Shown: positions 24,086-30,078 of the stretch, in pieces
How positions within the stretch are numbered: the first letter of the stretch is position 1
How the letters are laid out: every line of letters begins with the position of its first letter
Source of the DNA: a virus
Length of the DNA: 36,613 nt
Virus record (IMG/VR): IMGVR_UViG_3300022688_000007
Coordinates: 1 to 36,613 of that record
Strand: one strand, 5' to 3'
Program-made: the position numbers and the translations under genes
Notes under the pieces: generated by a model
The model's input: the letters and a program-made list of their open reading frames with translations, nothing else
The model's database searches: none
What the model was told of the DNA's origin: nothing

Positions 24086-25272
24086 CAGTAGATATCCATC
24101 TGACGATTGGGGTTCGCCTGATCCATGCTGACAGGCTCACGCTCGTTACGCTCCATCCACTTGTTAAGAGCGCGCAAAGCCGCTTCATCCGCCGCAAGCT
24201 GCTGTTCTTCAGTCAGCAAGCCATATCCGCCGCGAAACTCAGAAGGGATGCCGTGAGCGTAACACAGTGCAGCCTGTCCCAACCAAGCGATCCGGTTCAT
24301 TGCCGCGTTTGTCAGGTAGTGTTCGCAGGAGTGCAACCATTCCGTTGTGACGCCCTCTAGCGCCGCTTCAAAAGCCGGAATATCGGAGAGCAGTTGGCGG
24401 TAGATGCTCCGACAGCTGTCAGCGGTCATGCCCTTCGGCGCGGTTGTGTTGTAAAACCCTGCCTTGGCGCACTCCCACTTTTCGTGAGTGTGGAAAATGC
24501 GGCTTTCGTCGTCTGTATTCGCGGTTTTTACCTGAATTTCTTCCGTTTCGTAATCTTCGCGACTACCAGACAAATCTTGAAAGTCATCAGGCGAGATACT
24601 GCCTTGAGGCTCCCAGGCGCACGAAAACTCGCCATCCGCGAAAATCTCCGCAAGCCCGGTGATCTGGCACAAGCGCAAAACTTCATCTTCGTCCATGCCA
24701 AGTTCTTTGCAAATCTTTTTGTTCGTCCAGTTCCTGCGCTTTAGTTCGATAACCATGTCTGACATGGCTTCGACCTTGTGCTTGCCGCGCGCGCGGTTGT
24801 GGCGAACCGTTGACGCCATGCGCTCTTCACGGCCAACCTGTTCGGCGCGAATTTGAACCACAGGCAAGAAACCCTTAACGCGCTGTTGAATGTCAGGACA
24901 CTCCTTGCCGACGCGATGGCGGTGGAAGCCATCTACCACAACAACGCGGCCGTCCTCTTCGTTGCCAACAATCGGCTGAGTGTATCCGTCCGCACGAATT
25001 GACGTTCGCAGCAATTCCATCTCGGGTGGAGCAACGCTGTTAGGGTTGTAATCGTTTGCCGTCACGTCCTCTGCCGAAACCCAACGGACAAAGTCCACTG
25101 GCTCAGAGGAAAACGGGCTAATCTTGTGCAGTTTTTCACGCACAGCGTTCAAAGCGTGAATTTTTGCCGTGCTGTGCATGTCCGCAATTTGCAAGCTGAT
25201 TTGATCAGCCAACGCGAGAATATACTTTGGAACGCTTTCCGATACTGACAGATCTAGATGGTCTTGCGTCAT
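24085..25272 (-). CDS. IbrB-like ParB-domain protein
   Basis: This is a 395 residue protein starting MTQDHLDLSVSESVP. A strong ribosome site, AAGGAGG, lies before ATG 25272. The ParB/sulfiredoxin-like domain (about residues 60-140) shows SPFSSEPVDFVRWV, TANDYNPN.VAPPEM, DGYTQPIV and VVDGFHRHRVG. A helix-turn-helix part follows (KVEAMSDMVIELKRRNWTNKKICKELGMDEDEVLRLCQI). The C-terminal third is unassigned. The DGxHR motif binds nucleotide in related proteins. IbrB and IbrA in E. coli prophages raise expression of eib genes, so regulatory and DNA-modifying roles are both possible. AT-richer than its surroundings. Confidence 0.87.
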   Translation of the reverse strand: MTQDHLDLSVSESVPKYILALADQISLQIADMHSTAKIHALNAVREKLHKISPFSSEPVDFVRWVSAEDVTANDYNPNSVAPPEMELLRTSIRADGYTQPIVGNEEDGRVVVVDGFHRHRVGKECPDIQQRVKGFLPVVQIRAEQVGREERMASTVRHNRARGKHKVEAMSDMVIELKRRNWTNKKICKELGMDEDEVLRLCQITGLAEIFADGEFSCAWEPQGSISPDDFQDLSGSREDYETEEIQVKTANTDDESRIFHTHEKWECAKAGFYNTTAPKGMTADSCRSIYRQLLSDIPAFEAALEGVTTEWLHSCEHYLTNAAMNRIAWLGQAALCYAHGIPSEFRGGYGLLTEEQQLAADEAALRALNKWMERNEREPVSMDQANPNRQMDIY

Positions 25273-25458
25273 GTACGCCCTCCTTGGCGCCTCCCTATGG
25301 CGCGCGGTCAGGCAGGGGGAGAACCTGCTTTTCGGTCGCTATCCTAGACCGCGCTTTGCCAGCGTCCGCGAATTTCCGCCAAAAGTCCAATCACGCTTTT
25401 CTGTAACATTTCATGGCGTTAGGCATAGTTCCGCTTTCCGCTCGGGTGGCCCACCGGC
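25273..25458. other. Short gene-free gap between HNH and IbrB-like genes
   Basis: No gene is seen. The gap holds the strong AAGGAGG ribosome site for the IbrB-like gene near its left end. It is long for this compact genome and may carry a promoter for the IbrB-IbrA pair, but I find no convincing -35/-10 pair or U-tailed hairpin. Confidence 0.6.
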
Positions 25459-25989
25459 CTACTCGTGCAGCAAGTTCGAAAACCAATCTTCAAGGGTGCG
25501 ATAGTCGTCCTCATGGACCGCGCCCTTCCCCATGTTGCAATCATTGCACAGGACCTGCATGTTCGCAACTTCCAATCCCAATTCAGGGAAACGGCGGCGC
25601 GGCTTGATGTGATCCACCACAAGATGTCCATGCGGTGTGTCGCCGGGCTGCCAGCCACAGCACTGGCACCGCCTGCCGTGAATTTTTAATGCTTCGTATC
25701 GAACTCGCTTCCATTCCCAAGATGCGTAGAACGCATCGGGCTTGTGCGCTGGCGCACGTTTCTTTTTTTGCGGTTTCCGCTCCGGTTTGTTTTCAACGCC
25801 AGGCTGCGCAAGCGCAAGATTTGCAGCTTCAACAAGCTGCGCACGTCTTTGGCGCTTTGACGCGACCAACGGCTTTCTAAGAAAAGGGGTCAATTTTTCA
25901 ATGACCAACTTTGTCGGCGGGTTTCCATATGGGTGACCAAAATGCCGCAAAGCCTTTGAAACGATGTTTCTGTATGTGTTTCCGTTCAT
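25459..25989 (-). CDS. HNH endonuclease
   Basis: This is a 176 residue protein starting MNGNTYRNIVSKALRHFG. The N-terminal 80 residues are basic and helical, ending in a Lys/Arg/Pro linker (KPERKPQKKKRAP). The HNH domain follows: CQCC (Cys 108, 111), VVDHIKPR (Asp 126, His 127), the Asn of VANMQVL (143) and CNDC (Cys 148, 151), so both zinc-binding pairs and catalytic residues are intact. It is a site- or structure-specific nuclease, possibly in packaging, homing or recombination. It is preceded by an unusually long untranslated region. Confidence 0.9.
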   Translation of the reverse strand: MNGNTYRNIVSKALRHFGHPYGNPPTKLVIEKLTPFLRKPLVASKRQRRAQLVEAANLALAQPGVENKPERKPQKKKRAPAHKPDAFYASWEWKRVRYEALKIHGRRCQCCGWQPGDTPHGHLVVDHIKPRRRFPELGLEVANMQVLCNDCNMGKGAVHEDDYRTLEDWFSNLLHE

Positions 25990-26464
25990 CTATCTTTTAT
26001 CCTGTTTCAAACCCTATCTAAGCCGTTCCAAAGGACAGAATGCGACTTAGGGCCGGGGATTAAACCCAGCCAGCCGCTCTGTCCTCCGGTATCTTGCCTC
26101 AAACCCTAGAGCCAGGCCGCACCTTACGGACACGACGCATAGCCTCTAGCTGCGCCGATGGCCCCCATTGCTCGCCGCCCTAGATGGCAGCGGGTGCTTC
26201 GACCGTGGGGGCACCCCATAGGGGAATGCGTGGCCGTGCGCTGGCACCCTTCCTAGTAGCGCGTCTTGAACCATAACCTAGCAAGTCGTCCCGCCGTTAT
26301 GGTCTGCATGGGGAAAATGTTGCGGGCAGACACAAGATGGTGTATCTAACCCTTGCGGCCACCGTCCTTCCCCAAGAACGTATGTGGTCGCATGGCGGCG
26401 GTTGAGTGTAGGAACTCCCGCCGCCGCTTTTCTTTCTAAGCGATGAAACCCGCCAAGGCAAGTC
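25990..26464. ncRNA. Gene-free structured region, candidate noncoding RNA
   Basis: These 475 bases contain no credible gene. They hold several inverted repeats: GGACAGA 26033-26039 with TCTGTCC 26078-26084, enclosing a hairpin GGCCGGG/CCCAGCC (26051-26071); GGGTGC 26192-26197 with GCACCC 26211-26216; and CCCC/GGGG at 26214-26224. They end, on the plus strand, in a strong intrinsic terminator at 26394-26435. No plus-strand gene lies upstream, so a plus-strand RNA of up to about 430 nt is the simplest explanation. The strand and the existence of the RNA are inferred. A long structured leader of the HNH mRNA on the minus strand is the alternative. Confidence 0.45.
26394..26435 (+). terminator. 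Strong intrinsic terminator on the plus strand
   Basis: GGCGGCGG (26394-26401) pairs with CCGCCGCC (26418-26425), and an inner GAG/CTC pair (26404-26406 with 26415-26417) extends the stem past a two base bulge. TTTTCTTTC follows at 26428-26436. On the minus strand the same hairpin has no U run, so it acts on plus-strand transcripts. It has no upstream plus-strand gene to serve. Confidence 0.75.
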
Positions 26465-26770
26465 TCAAGAAATTTCGCCGCGCTTCTCGATCACCCCAAT
26501 CGCTGCCAGCGCCGCCTGGGGGCTGTTCACAATGACCGCATGACCCCGCCAGTCGCGGTGCCAGTCCTTTTGTGCGGGGGTAAGCTTCTGCGCGCTCGGG
26601 GGCTTGGAACCGTCCTTTACTTCGAGAAGGTAGGTAACGCCCCGAAAACCCACGCACAGGTCAGGGCATCCGCCACCAACCCGGTGAAGGTGCATGACGG
26701 AAGCCCCCACGTCCTTCAGCGCGGCAACCACTTCGCGTTGATTGTCGTCTACCTTAGCCGCTTTCAACAC
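26465..26770 (-). CDS. VRR-NUC nuclease
   Basis: This is a 101 residue protein if started at GTG 26770 (TTG 26767 is the only close alternative); it overlaps the end of the preceding gene by 17 bases. The order DDNQREVVAALKDVG, then HRVGGGCPDLCVGF, then YLLEVKDG, then LTPAQKDWHRDWRG matches the VRR-NUC (PD-D/ExK) core, with catalytic Asp in CPD and Glu-x-Lys in LEVK present. Small VRR-NUC proteins of this size in phages act as Holliday-junction or replication-fork nucleases. It fits the recombination block beside ERF, NinB and YbcO. Confidence 0.88.
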   Translation of the reverse strand: MLKAAKVDDNQREVVAALKDVGASVMHLHRVGGGCPDLCVGFRGVTYLLEVKDGSKPPSAQKLTPAQKDWHRDWRGHAVIVNSPQAALAAIGVIEKRGEIS

Positions 26771-26936
26771 GGGCCTCCGCTTCCATAAGTCGAGCCTTTG
26801 CCTTGACCCATTCCTTGTGCGCATGATGCCGTGCACGGGTATCTCCGCGCTTCTCTGCGTCGGCATACTTGCGGCCGGCCAAGACCGCCTCACGGCGGCG
26901 CAGAAGGGCTATGTGCTGGCGCTCCGTGCGTGTCAT
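26754..26936 (-). CDS. Small basic helical protein, unknown
   Basis: This is a 60 residue protein starting MTRTERQHIALLRRR. ATG 26936 overlaps the upstream stop by four bases. It is almost wholly helical and very basic, with heptad-like spacing (LRRREAVLAGRKYADAEKRG....HKEWVKAKARLMEAEARV), so it may form a short coiled coil or bind nucleic acid. I do not recognise a family. Confidence 0.75.
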   Translation of the reverse strand: MTRTERQHIALLRRREAVLAGRKYADAEKRGDTRARHHAHKEWVKAKARLMEAEARVESG

Positions 26937-27232
26937 TGCTCTTGCTCCTGAATTTCGTCGGAGGTTTTGTCGTTCAGGGCGGCGAAGGACAAGGCACAAT
27001 CGGCGCGCACGGCACCCGCGTCTATATTGTCGCCATAGTCGCAATCTCCACACTTGGCGCAGACGTTTACAGGCACCGAACACACGCAGTCGTCCGCACA
27101 TCCGGCGTGCGCGCCGCCATAGAATTGCCAGTCGTGGCCATATTCACGGCATGGCCCCGCCGCTATCTCGCGGCGCAGCGCGGCAGCACGTGCTTCGACA
27201 GCCTCTAATTCCACAAACAAATCACTCATCAT
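26933..27232 (-). CDS. Small Cys-rich, zinc-ribbon-like protein
   Basis: This is a 99 residue protein starting MMSDLFVELEAVEARA. An N-terminal helix is followed by PCREYGHDWQ and then a Cys-rich stretch (CADDCVCS, CAKCGDCDYGD) that probably binds zinc. AGGAC before the double ATG supports starts at 27232 or 27229. This pattern (GHDW..YGG......C..CG.C) is common in small early phage proteins of unknown role. Confidence 0.78.
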   Translation of the reverse strand: MMSDLFVELEAVEARAAALRREIAAGPCREYGHDWQFYGGAHAGCADDCVCSVPVNVCAKCGDCDYGDNIDAGAVRADCALSFAALNDKTSDEIQEQEQ

Positions 27233-27242
27233 TCTTGTCCTC

Positions 27243-27485
27243 TTATGCGCGGAAGGCGGCGGCGATTTCATCCAGCAATTCACTATGAATTATGGAATTA
27301 TTAACCGCAGCTATAATGCGCCACCGCTCTGCCGCAACGGCCTCGGCCTTCTCGCGATCTGCTTCGGAGGCGAGGATGTATTCGCGGACGTTGCGTCGGT
27401 CGCTTGGCTGCCACGGCCATACGCCAGTGATGCAATAGCCCTTTATGTCAGGCTGCACCCATATCCGTGCCGGTGCTTCGCTCAT
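27243..27485 (-). CDS. Small early protein, unknown
   Basis: This is an 80 residue protein starting MSEAPARIWVQPDIKG. ATG 27485 overlaps the NinB-like stop by four bases. It has a short beta part followed by a helix, EADREKAEAVAAERWRII. The DNA for that helix (27324-27356) is almost identical, in inverted orientation, to part of the plus-strand gene at 33006-33596. Function unknown. Confidence 0.75.
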   Translation of the reverse strand: MSEAPARIWVQPDIKGYCITGVWPWQPSDRRNVREYILASEADREKAEAVAAERWRIIAAVNNSIIHSELLDEIAAAFRA

Positions 27486-27919
27486 TCGCCTTCCTCCGGT
27501 TCCGTCAGGTGAACGCCCTGCTGGCGGTAGTGCGTGTGCATGGCGTCCATGTATTCCTTGAGTTCCGTCGTCGTCATGGCGCTGGTCATCGCAAAAATGC
27601 CGCGCTCGAAAATGCGACATTGCTGCTCATAGGTGCGATCAGCCCCGACCTTGTTCCACACCCACGCGAAAGCCTCGTCTCGAAGCCGGATCGGCAAGCC
27701 ATAAACCTTGTGGCATTCGCCCTTGACCTGCATCGCGGTCTGATCGCCGTAGTGCTTGGCGATGTCGTCATACCAGCGATGAAGAAGGGCGTTCTGCGAA
27801 AGAGACCGCTTGCCGCCCCTTTGCCACGTCACCGTGTAGGGTTGTTCTGCCTGGGCGATGAAGGCAATGACGTTCGCCATGCCTTCACTGTCTGTCACGT
27901 GCCAGCGTTGGGGCTTCAT
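27482..27919 (-). CDS. NinB-like recombination mediator
   Basis: This is a 145 residue protein starting MKPQRWHVTDSEGMANVIAF. The central part YTVTWQRGGKRSLSQNALLHRWYDDIAKHYGDQ shows the RS..QN...W signature of NinB/Orf proteins, followed by helices (FERGIFAMTSAMTTTELKEYMDAMHTHYRQQGV) also typical of the family. Orf binds single-stranded DNA and SSB and helps load phage recombinases. It lies directly after ERF, the usual partner. The 3' end overlaps the next gene by four bases. Confidence 0.83.
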   Translation of the reverse strand: MKPQRWHVTDSEGMANVIAFIAQAEQPYTVTWQRGGKRSLSQNALLHRWYDDIAKHYGDQTAMQVKGECHKVYGLPIRLRDEAFAWVWNKVGADRTYEQQCRIFERGIFAMTSAMTTTELKEYMDAMHTHYRQQGVHLTEPEEGE

Positions 27920-28674
27920 TCGGAGCGCGACGCGTCTTTCTCGTCCGACATCATCTGATAAATGTCAAACAAATTGCTGTAGAGATCCGGGTGATTGTCG
28001 CGGAACTTCTCGATGAACATCGAATTGCGAGACCACACGCCATCCATGCCCGCTGAGGTTTTGACCTCGCGGAACTGTTCTTCAATGGCCCGCGCAGCTT
28101 CCTCGGCAAGCTGACGCGGCGACATCTTGGCGTCCCATTTTGCGCCACGCGGAAGTCGGATGCCGTCACCGCTCTGAAACTTGTCGTCAATCCTAGCGGC
28201 ATTGTCCCCGCCCGTGCGGGCATTGCCCTCAACAGTTTCTTCTGTTGTGATGCCAAGGGCTGCGGTCAGGGCATACCGCTTTGCCACCTGCACCGCCGCC
28301 TGAAAAGCCTGGGCGTCATCAAGGCCGCGCTGCGGCATGGGCTTGATTGGCCATGGCATCACCTCTTGCGCGCCATCCTTGTGGCTGATCCGTGTGTAAA
28401 GCGTTGCGCCCTCTGGCCACTGCGCCACGTCAAGCCCAAAGGCCGACAGGACCGGATTGATTGCCGCGAAAACGTCCGAAAGATCCGCGTAGCTGTACGA
28501 ATACGATCCGCCCGCCTTCATACGAACGGTAGCCACCCTGCGGCGCGGAATGTCGGGAAACTCGCCCCGCGCTCGTGCCTTGGCTGCGTATAGCGCCGCC
28601 ATTGGGTTCCCGGTCGGCGCCGATTGCTTCGCCCGCTCGAACTCACGCGGCGTCAATTTCTTGACTGTGCTCAT
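27916..28674 (-). CDS. erf: ERF-family single-strand annealing protein
   Basis: This is a 252 residue protein starting MSTVKKLTPREFER. ATG 28674 is preceded by GGAGG at ideal distance; a TTG four codons upstream is rejected. The ERF core is at about residues 25-145: P.AALYAAKA..RGEFP, then SYSYADLSDVFAAINPVLSAFGL, then HKDG....PWPIKP and DDAQAFQAAVQVAKRYALTAALGI. The C-terminal part is variable, as usual. ERF proteins anneal single strands and help circularise phage DNA that has terminal redundancy. Confidence 0.9.
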   Translation of the reverse strand: MSTVKKLTPREFERAKQSAPTGNPMAALYAAKARARGEFPDIPRRRVATVRMKAGGSYSYSYADLSDVFAAINPVLSAFGLDVAQWPEGATLYTRISHKDGAQEVMPWPIKPMPQRGLDDAQAFQAAVQVAKRYALTAALGITTEETVEGNARTGGDNAARIDDKFQSGDGIRLPRGAKWDAKMSPRQLAEEAARAIEEQFREVKTSAGMDGVWSRNSMFIEKFRDNHPDLYSNLFDIYQMMSDEKDASRSE

Positions 28675-28675
28675 C

Positions 28676-28960
28676 TCATCCTCCAATCTTCAAGTTGCCC
28701 ATAGCTTCTTGACGCATGAGCGTTTCTCCCATCGCGCGCAGAACGTCGTCAAAGCCCCATTCTTCGCTTGACCGCTTGTCGAGGGCGTCGTGGCACGCGG
28801 AACAGGCAAACACAGCGAGATAATCCGCGGGCTTTTGAGCCATCCCAGCCCATCCGAACATGCGAATATGCGCGAGCACGGTTGTCTCTGGATTGTGGTT
28901 GCAACAGGCGAGCCGCAACGTGCAGGTCTGACCGCGCGCGGCCTTGCGTAGCTTTGTCAT
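28676..28960 (-). CDS. YbcO-type nuclease (DUF1364)
   Basis: This is a 94 residue protein starting MTKLRKAARGQTCTLRL. AGGA lies six bases before ATG 28960. The pattern LRK.ARG..C.LR...CNHNPETTVLAHIRMFG..GM..KP.D...V.ACSACHDALD matches the DUF1364/YbcO nuclease family, with the zinc-binding Cys residues and the HNH-like ACSACHD motif intact. These are small single-strand or junction nucleases found in phage recombination blocks. Its stop overlaps the ERF ribosome site region. Confidence 0.88.
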   Translation of the reverse strand: MTKLRKAARGQTCTLRLACCNHNPETTVLAHIRMFGWAGMAQKPADYLAVFACSACHDALDKRSSEEWGFDDVLRAMGETLMRQEAMGNLKIGG

Positions 28961-29128
28961 ATCATCCTCAGAAAGCCCGCCCGCCGCCGAAGCGACGGAC
29001 GGCAGTTGCCGCCGTGGGACAGTGCAGAGCAACGGCGGGGGAAATTGTGCCGGGAGCGGGCGGGAGGAAGGGAGACCCGCCCCCGGCTCCGCGCGTGTGG
29101 GGATCGCGCGGGTTCTGTAAAGGCGCGC
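28961..29128. other. Gene-free gap between repressor and YbcO-like genes
   Basis: This is 168 bases with no credible gene. It is GC-rich and contains a hairpin with a UUCG loop at 28981-28998 (listed separately) and a smaller inverted repeat around 28995-29015. It is the first leader region of the leftward operon, where attenuation or antitermination would act. Confidence 0.6.
28970..28998 (-). terminator. Candidate attenuator hairpin with UUCG loop
   Basis: On the minus strand CCGTCGC pairs with GCGGCGG around a TTCG loop (28998-28981), with one G-T pair, followed by GCTTTCT. The stem is very stable but the U run is weak. It lies between the repressor stop and the YbcO start and could separate repressor from early-gene transcription. 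Confidence 0.4.
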
Positions 29129-29335
29129 TCACGACGCGGCCTTCGTTGATGTTGGCCAGCTTGCCGCGGGCACGGCGTCATCCGTCGCAATAGCAATCCG
29201 CGCCGCGACTCCTGGCGATGGATTGCGCCGGCCATAGCGCAAGTCCGTGATGTAAGGCTGCGACACCCCGACCGCTTCGGCCAAGGCTCGCGCCGTCATT
29301 GCGCTGGTGCGCAAATATTTGTCCAAGTGTGTCAT
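29129..29335 (-). CDS. Cro/YdaS-like helix-turn-helix repressor
   Basis: This is a 68 residue protein starting MTHLDKYLRTSAMTARALAEAVG. The helix-turn-helix TARALAEAVGVSQPYITDLRYGRR is followed by N.SP.VAARI..AT..AV, the usual layout of YdaS and Cro-like proteins. ATG 29335 has no ribosome site and lies where transcription from the -10 box at 29342-29347 should begin, so the message is probably leaderless. The three TTAGC-type sites upstream are its likely operators. It lacks the C-terminal dimer or cleavage domain of CI-type repressors. Confidence 0.88.
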   Translation of the reverse strand: MTHLDKYLRTSAMTARALAEAVGVSQPYITDLRYGRRNPSPGVAARIAIATDDAVPAASWPTSTKAAS

Positions 29336-29341
29336 GGGGCC

Positions 29342-29370
29342 AATATGCGTTAGCAAATTTTTCCCGTCAA
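29342..29370 (-). promoter_or_regulatory. Leftward promoter for repressor and early operon
   Basis: On the minus strand TTGACG (29370-29365; five of six matches to the -35 consensus) and CATATT (29347-29342; four of six matches to the -10) are separated by exactly 17 bases. Transcription would start at about 29335-29336, at the A of the repressor ATG. Operator 1 lies in the spacer. Confidence 0.7.
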
Positions 29371-29410
29371 GCGGAAATTAGCTATTGCCATTCCGCCGCG
29401 CCTTAGCTAA
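29350..29410. promoter_or_regulatory. Three operator-like TTAGC sites
   Basis: TTAGCAAA (29350-29357), TTAGCTAT (29378-29385) and TTAGCTAA (29403-29410, a perfect palindrome) are spaced 28 and 25 bases apart. The first lies in the leftward promoter spacer, the second between the two -35 boxes and the third over the rightward -10. The Cro-like protein encoded alongside is the likely binder. Confidence 0.65.
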
Positions 29411-29413
29411 CGT
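29385..29413 (+). promoter_or_regulatory. Rightward promoter for the plus-strand operon
   Basis: TTGCCA (29385-29390; five of six matches) and TAACGT (29408-29413; weak) are separated by 17 bases. A start near 29420 would give a leader of about 36 bases ending in the GGAGG site at 29444-29448. Operator 3 overlaps the -10 box, so bound repressor should block it. Confidence 0.5.
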
Positions 29414-29455
29414 CGCCCCATGCAGCGGCACCCCGCCGCCGATGGAGGACACAGA

Positions 29456-29830
29456 ATGACGGATGAACATGAAATCGGCGTTTGGAAGCGCCACGATGGA
29501 GGCAAAAGCCCCGTGCCAATTGGGACCATTGTAGATATTATGTGGTGCGACAAGACCCGCGCAGGTATCAGTGAGGGGCGCGAGAACACTGACAGCGGTG
29601 TAAAAATTGCATGGGGCAACGTCACCGCCTACTGCGTCGTCAAGCTTGCGCCGGTGACTGTGACGCGGACGGGCGATTGCTGGGCGTATCATTACAATGG
29701 ATCGCCGCCCGGTCTTTGCACGCAGGAGCTTGGTGATAAATGCGTTCTCGGAACGTACAGTGCCACAACCGTTGATGGACGGCCGACCCGCATCGTCTGG
29801 GAAGCTGACGTTTTGAAAGCAGACCAATGA
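29456..29830 (+). CDS. First gene of the plus-strand operon, unknown function
   Basis: This is a 124 residue protein starting MTDEHEIGVWKRHDGG; GGAGG lies seven bases before ATG 29456. It begins with a compact beta segment (GTIVDIMWCDKTRAG, then VKIAWGNVTAYCVVK) resembling small phage proteins that share a W...GDI.AYRVV pattern, and continues with a second W/Y-rich part. Four Cys are spread along the chain. Being first after the operator region, it is probably an early-expressed host- or regulation-directed protein; there is no further evidence. Confidence 0.78.
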   Translation: MTDEHEIGVWKRHDGGKSPVPIGTIVDIMWCDKTRAGISEGRENTDSGVKIAWGNVTAYCVVKLAPVTVTRTGDCWAYHYNGSPPGLCTQELGDKCVLGTYSATTVDGRPTRIVWEADVLKADQ

Positions 29831-30078
29831 CCATGTGCCCCAGCTTTCACCGCGTTGACATGGACCCGCACGCCTACGCCGGCGAACCCCCGACCATGAC
29901 CGCAATCCGTCTTGATGTGTCGGAGGCCCAAGCCTACCTCGCCCGCGCCGTGGATTACGCCGACAGCCATTGCATTGAGGACCACGCCGCGGCAGCCGAA
30001 AGCCTGCGGGACTTGGCGACATGGGCGAACGAGGTGGCGCAATCCATCGAAGACAGCGTGAAGGAGGCGGAAAGATGA
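29827..30078 (+). CDS. Small early protein, unknown
   Basis: This is an 83 residue protein starting MTMCPSFHRVDMDPHAY, in ATGA overlap with its neighbours. A second possible start is Met 24 (MTAIRLDVSEAQAYL). The C-terminal 60 residues are one long acidic helix (EAQAYLARAVDYADSHCIEDHAAAAESLRDLATWANEVAQ). I recognise no family. Confidence 0.72.
   Translation: MTMCPSFHRVDMDPHAYAGEPPTMTAIRLDVSEAQAYLARAVDYADSHCIEDHAAAAESLRDLATWANEVAQSIEDSVKEAER

Noticed and set aside
26158-26256. A 32 codon plus-strand frame inside the structured region
   Set aside because: No ribosome site, Arg/Trp/Pro-rich without pattern; more likely chance in GC-rich DNA.
25459-26464. HNH gene plus structured region as a HEARO/IscB-like RNA-guided system
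   Set aside because: The 176 residue protein has only an HNH domain with a basic N-terminus; no RuvC-like or PLMP segment is visible, so no guide-RNA effector is supported.
25990-26464. A group I intron carrying the HNH gene, or a tRNA in this region
   Set aside because: I found no intron core elements flanking a split gene, and the GGTTCAAGAC-like stretch on the minus strand lacks a pairing T-stem and an acceptor stem.
28684-28686. TTG start four codons upstream of erf
   Set aside because: The TTG lies inside the GGAGG ribosome-site region that serves ATG 28674 at ideal spacing.
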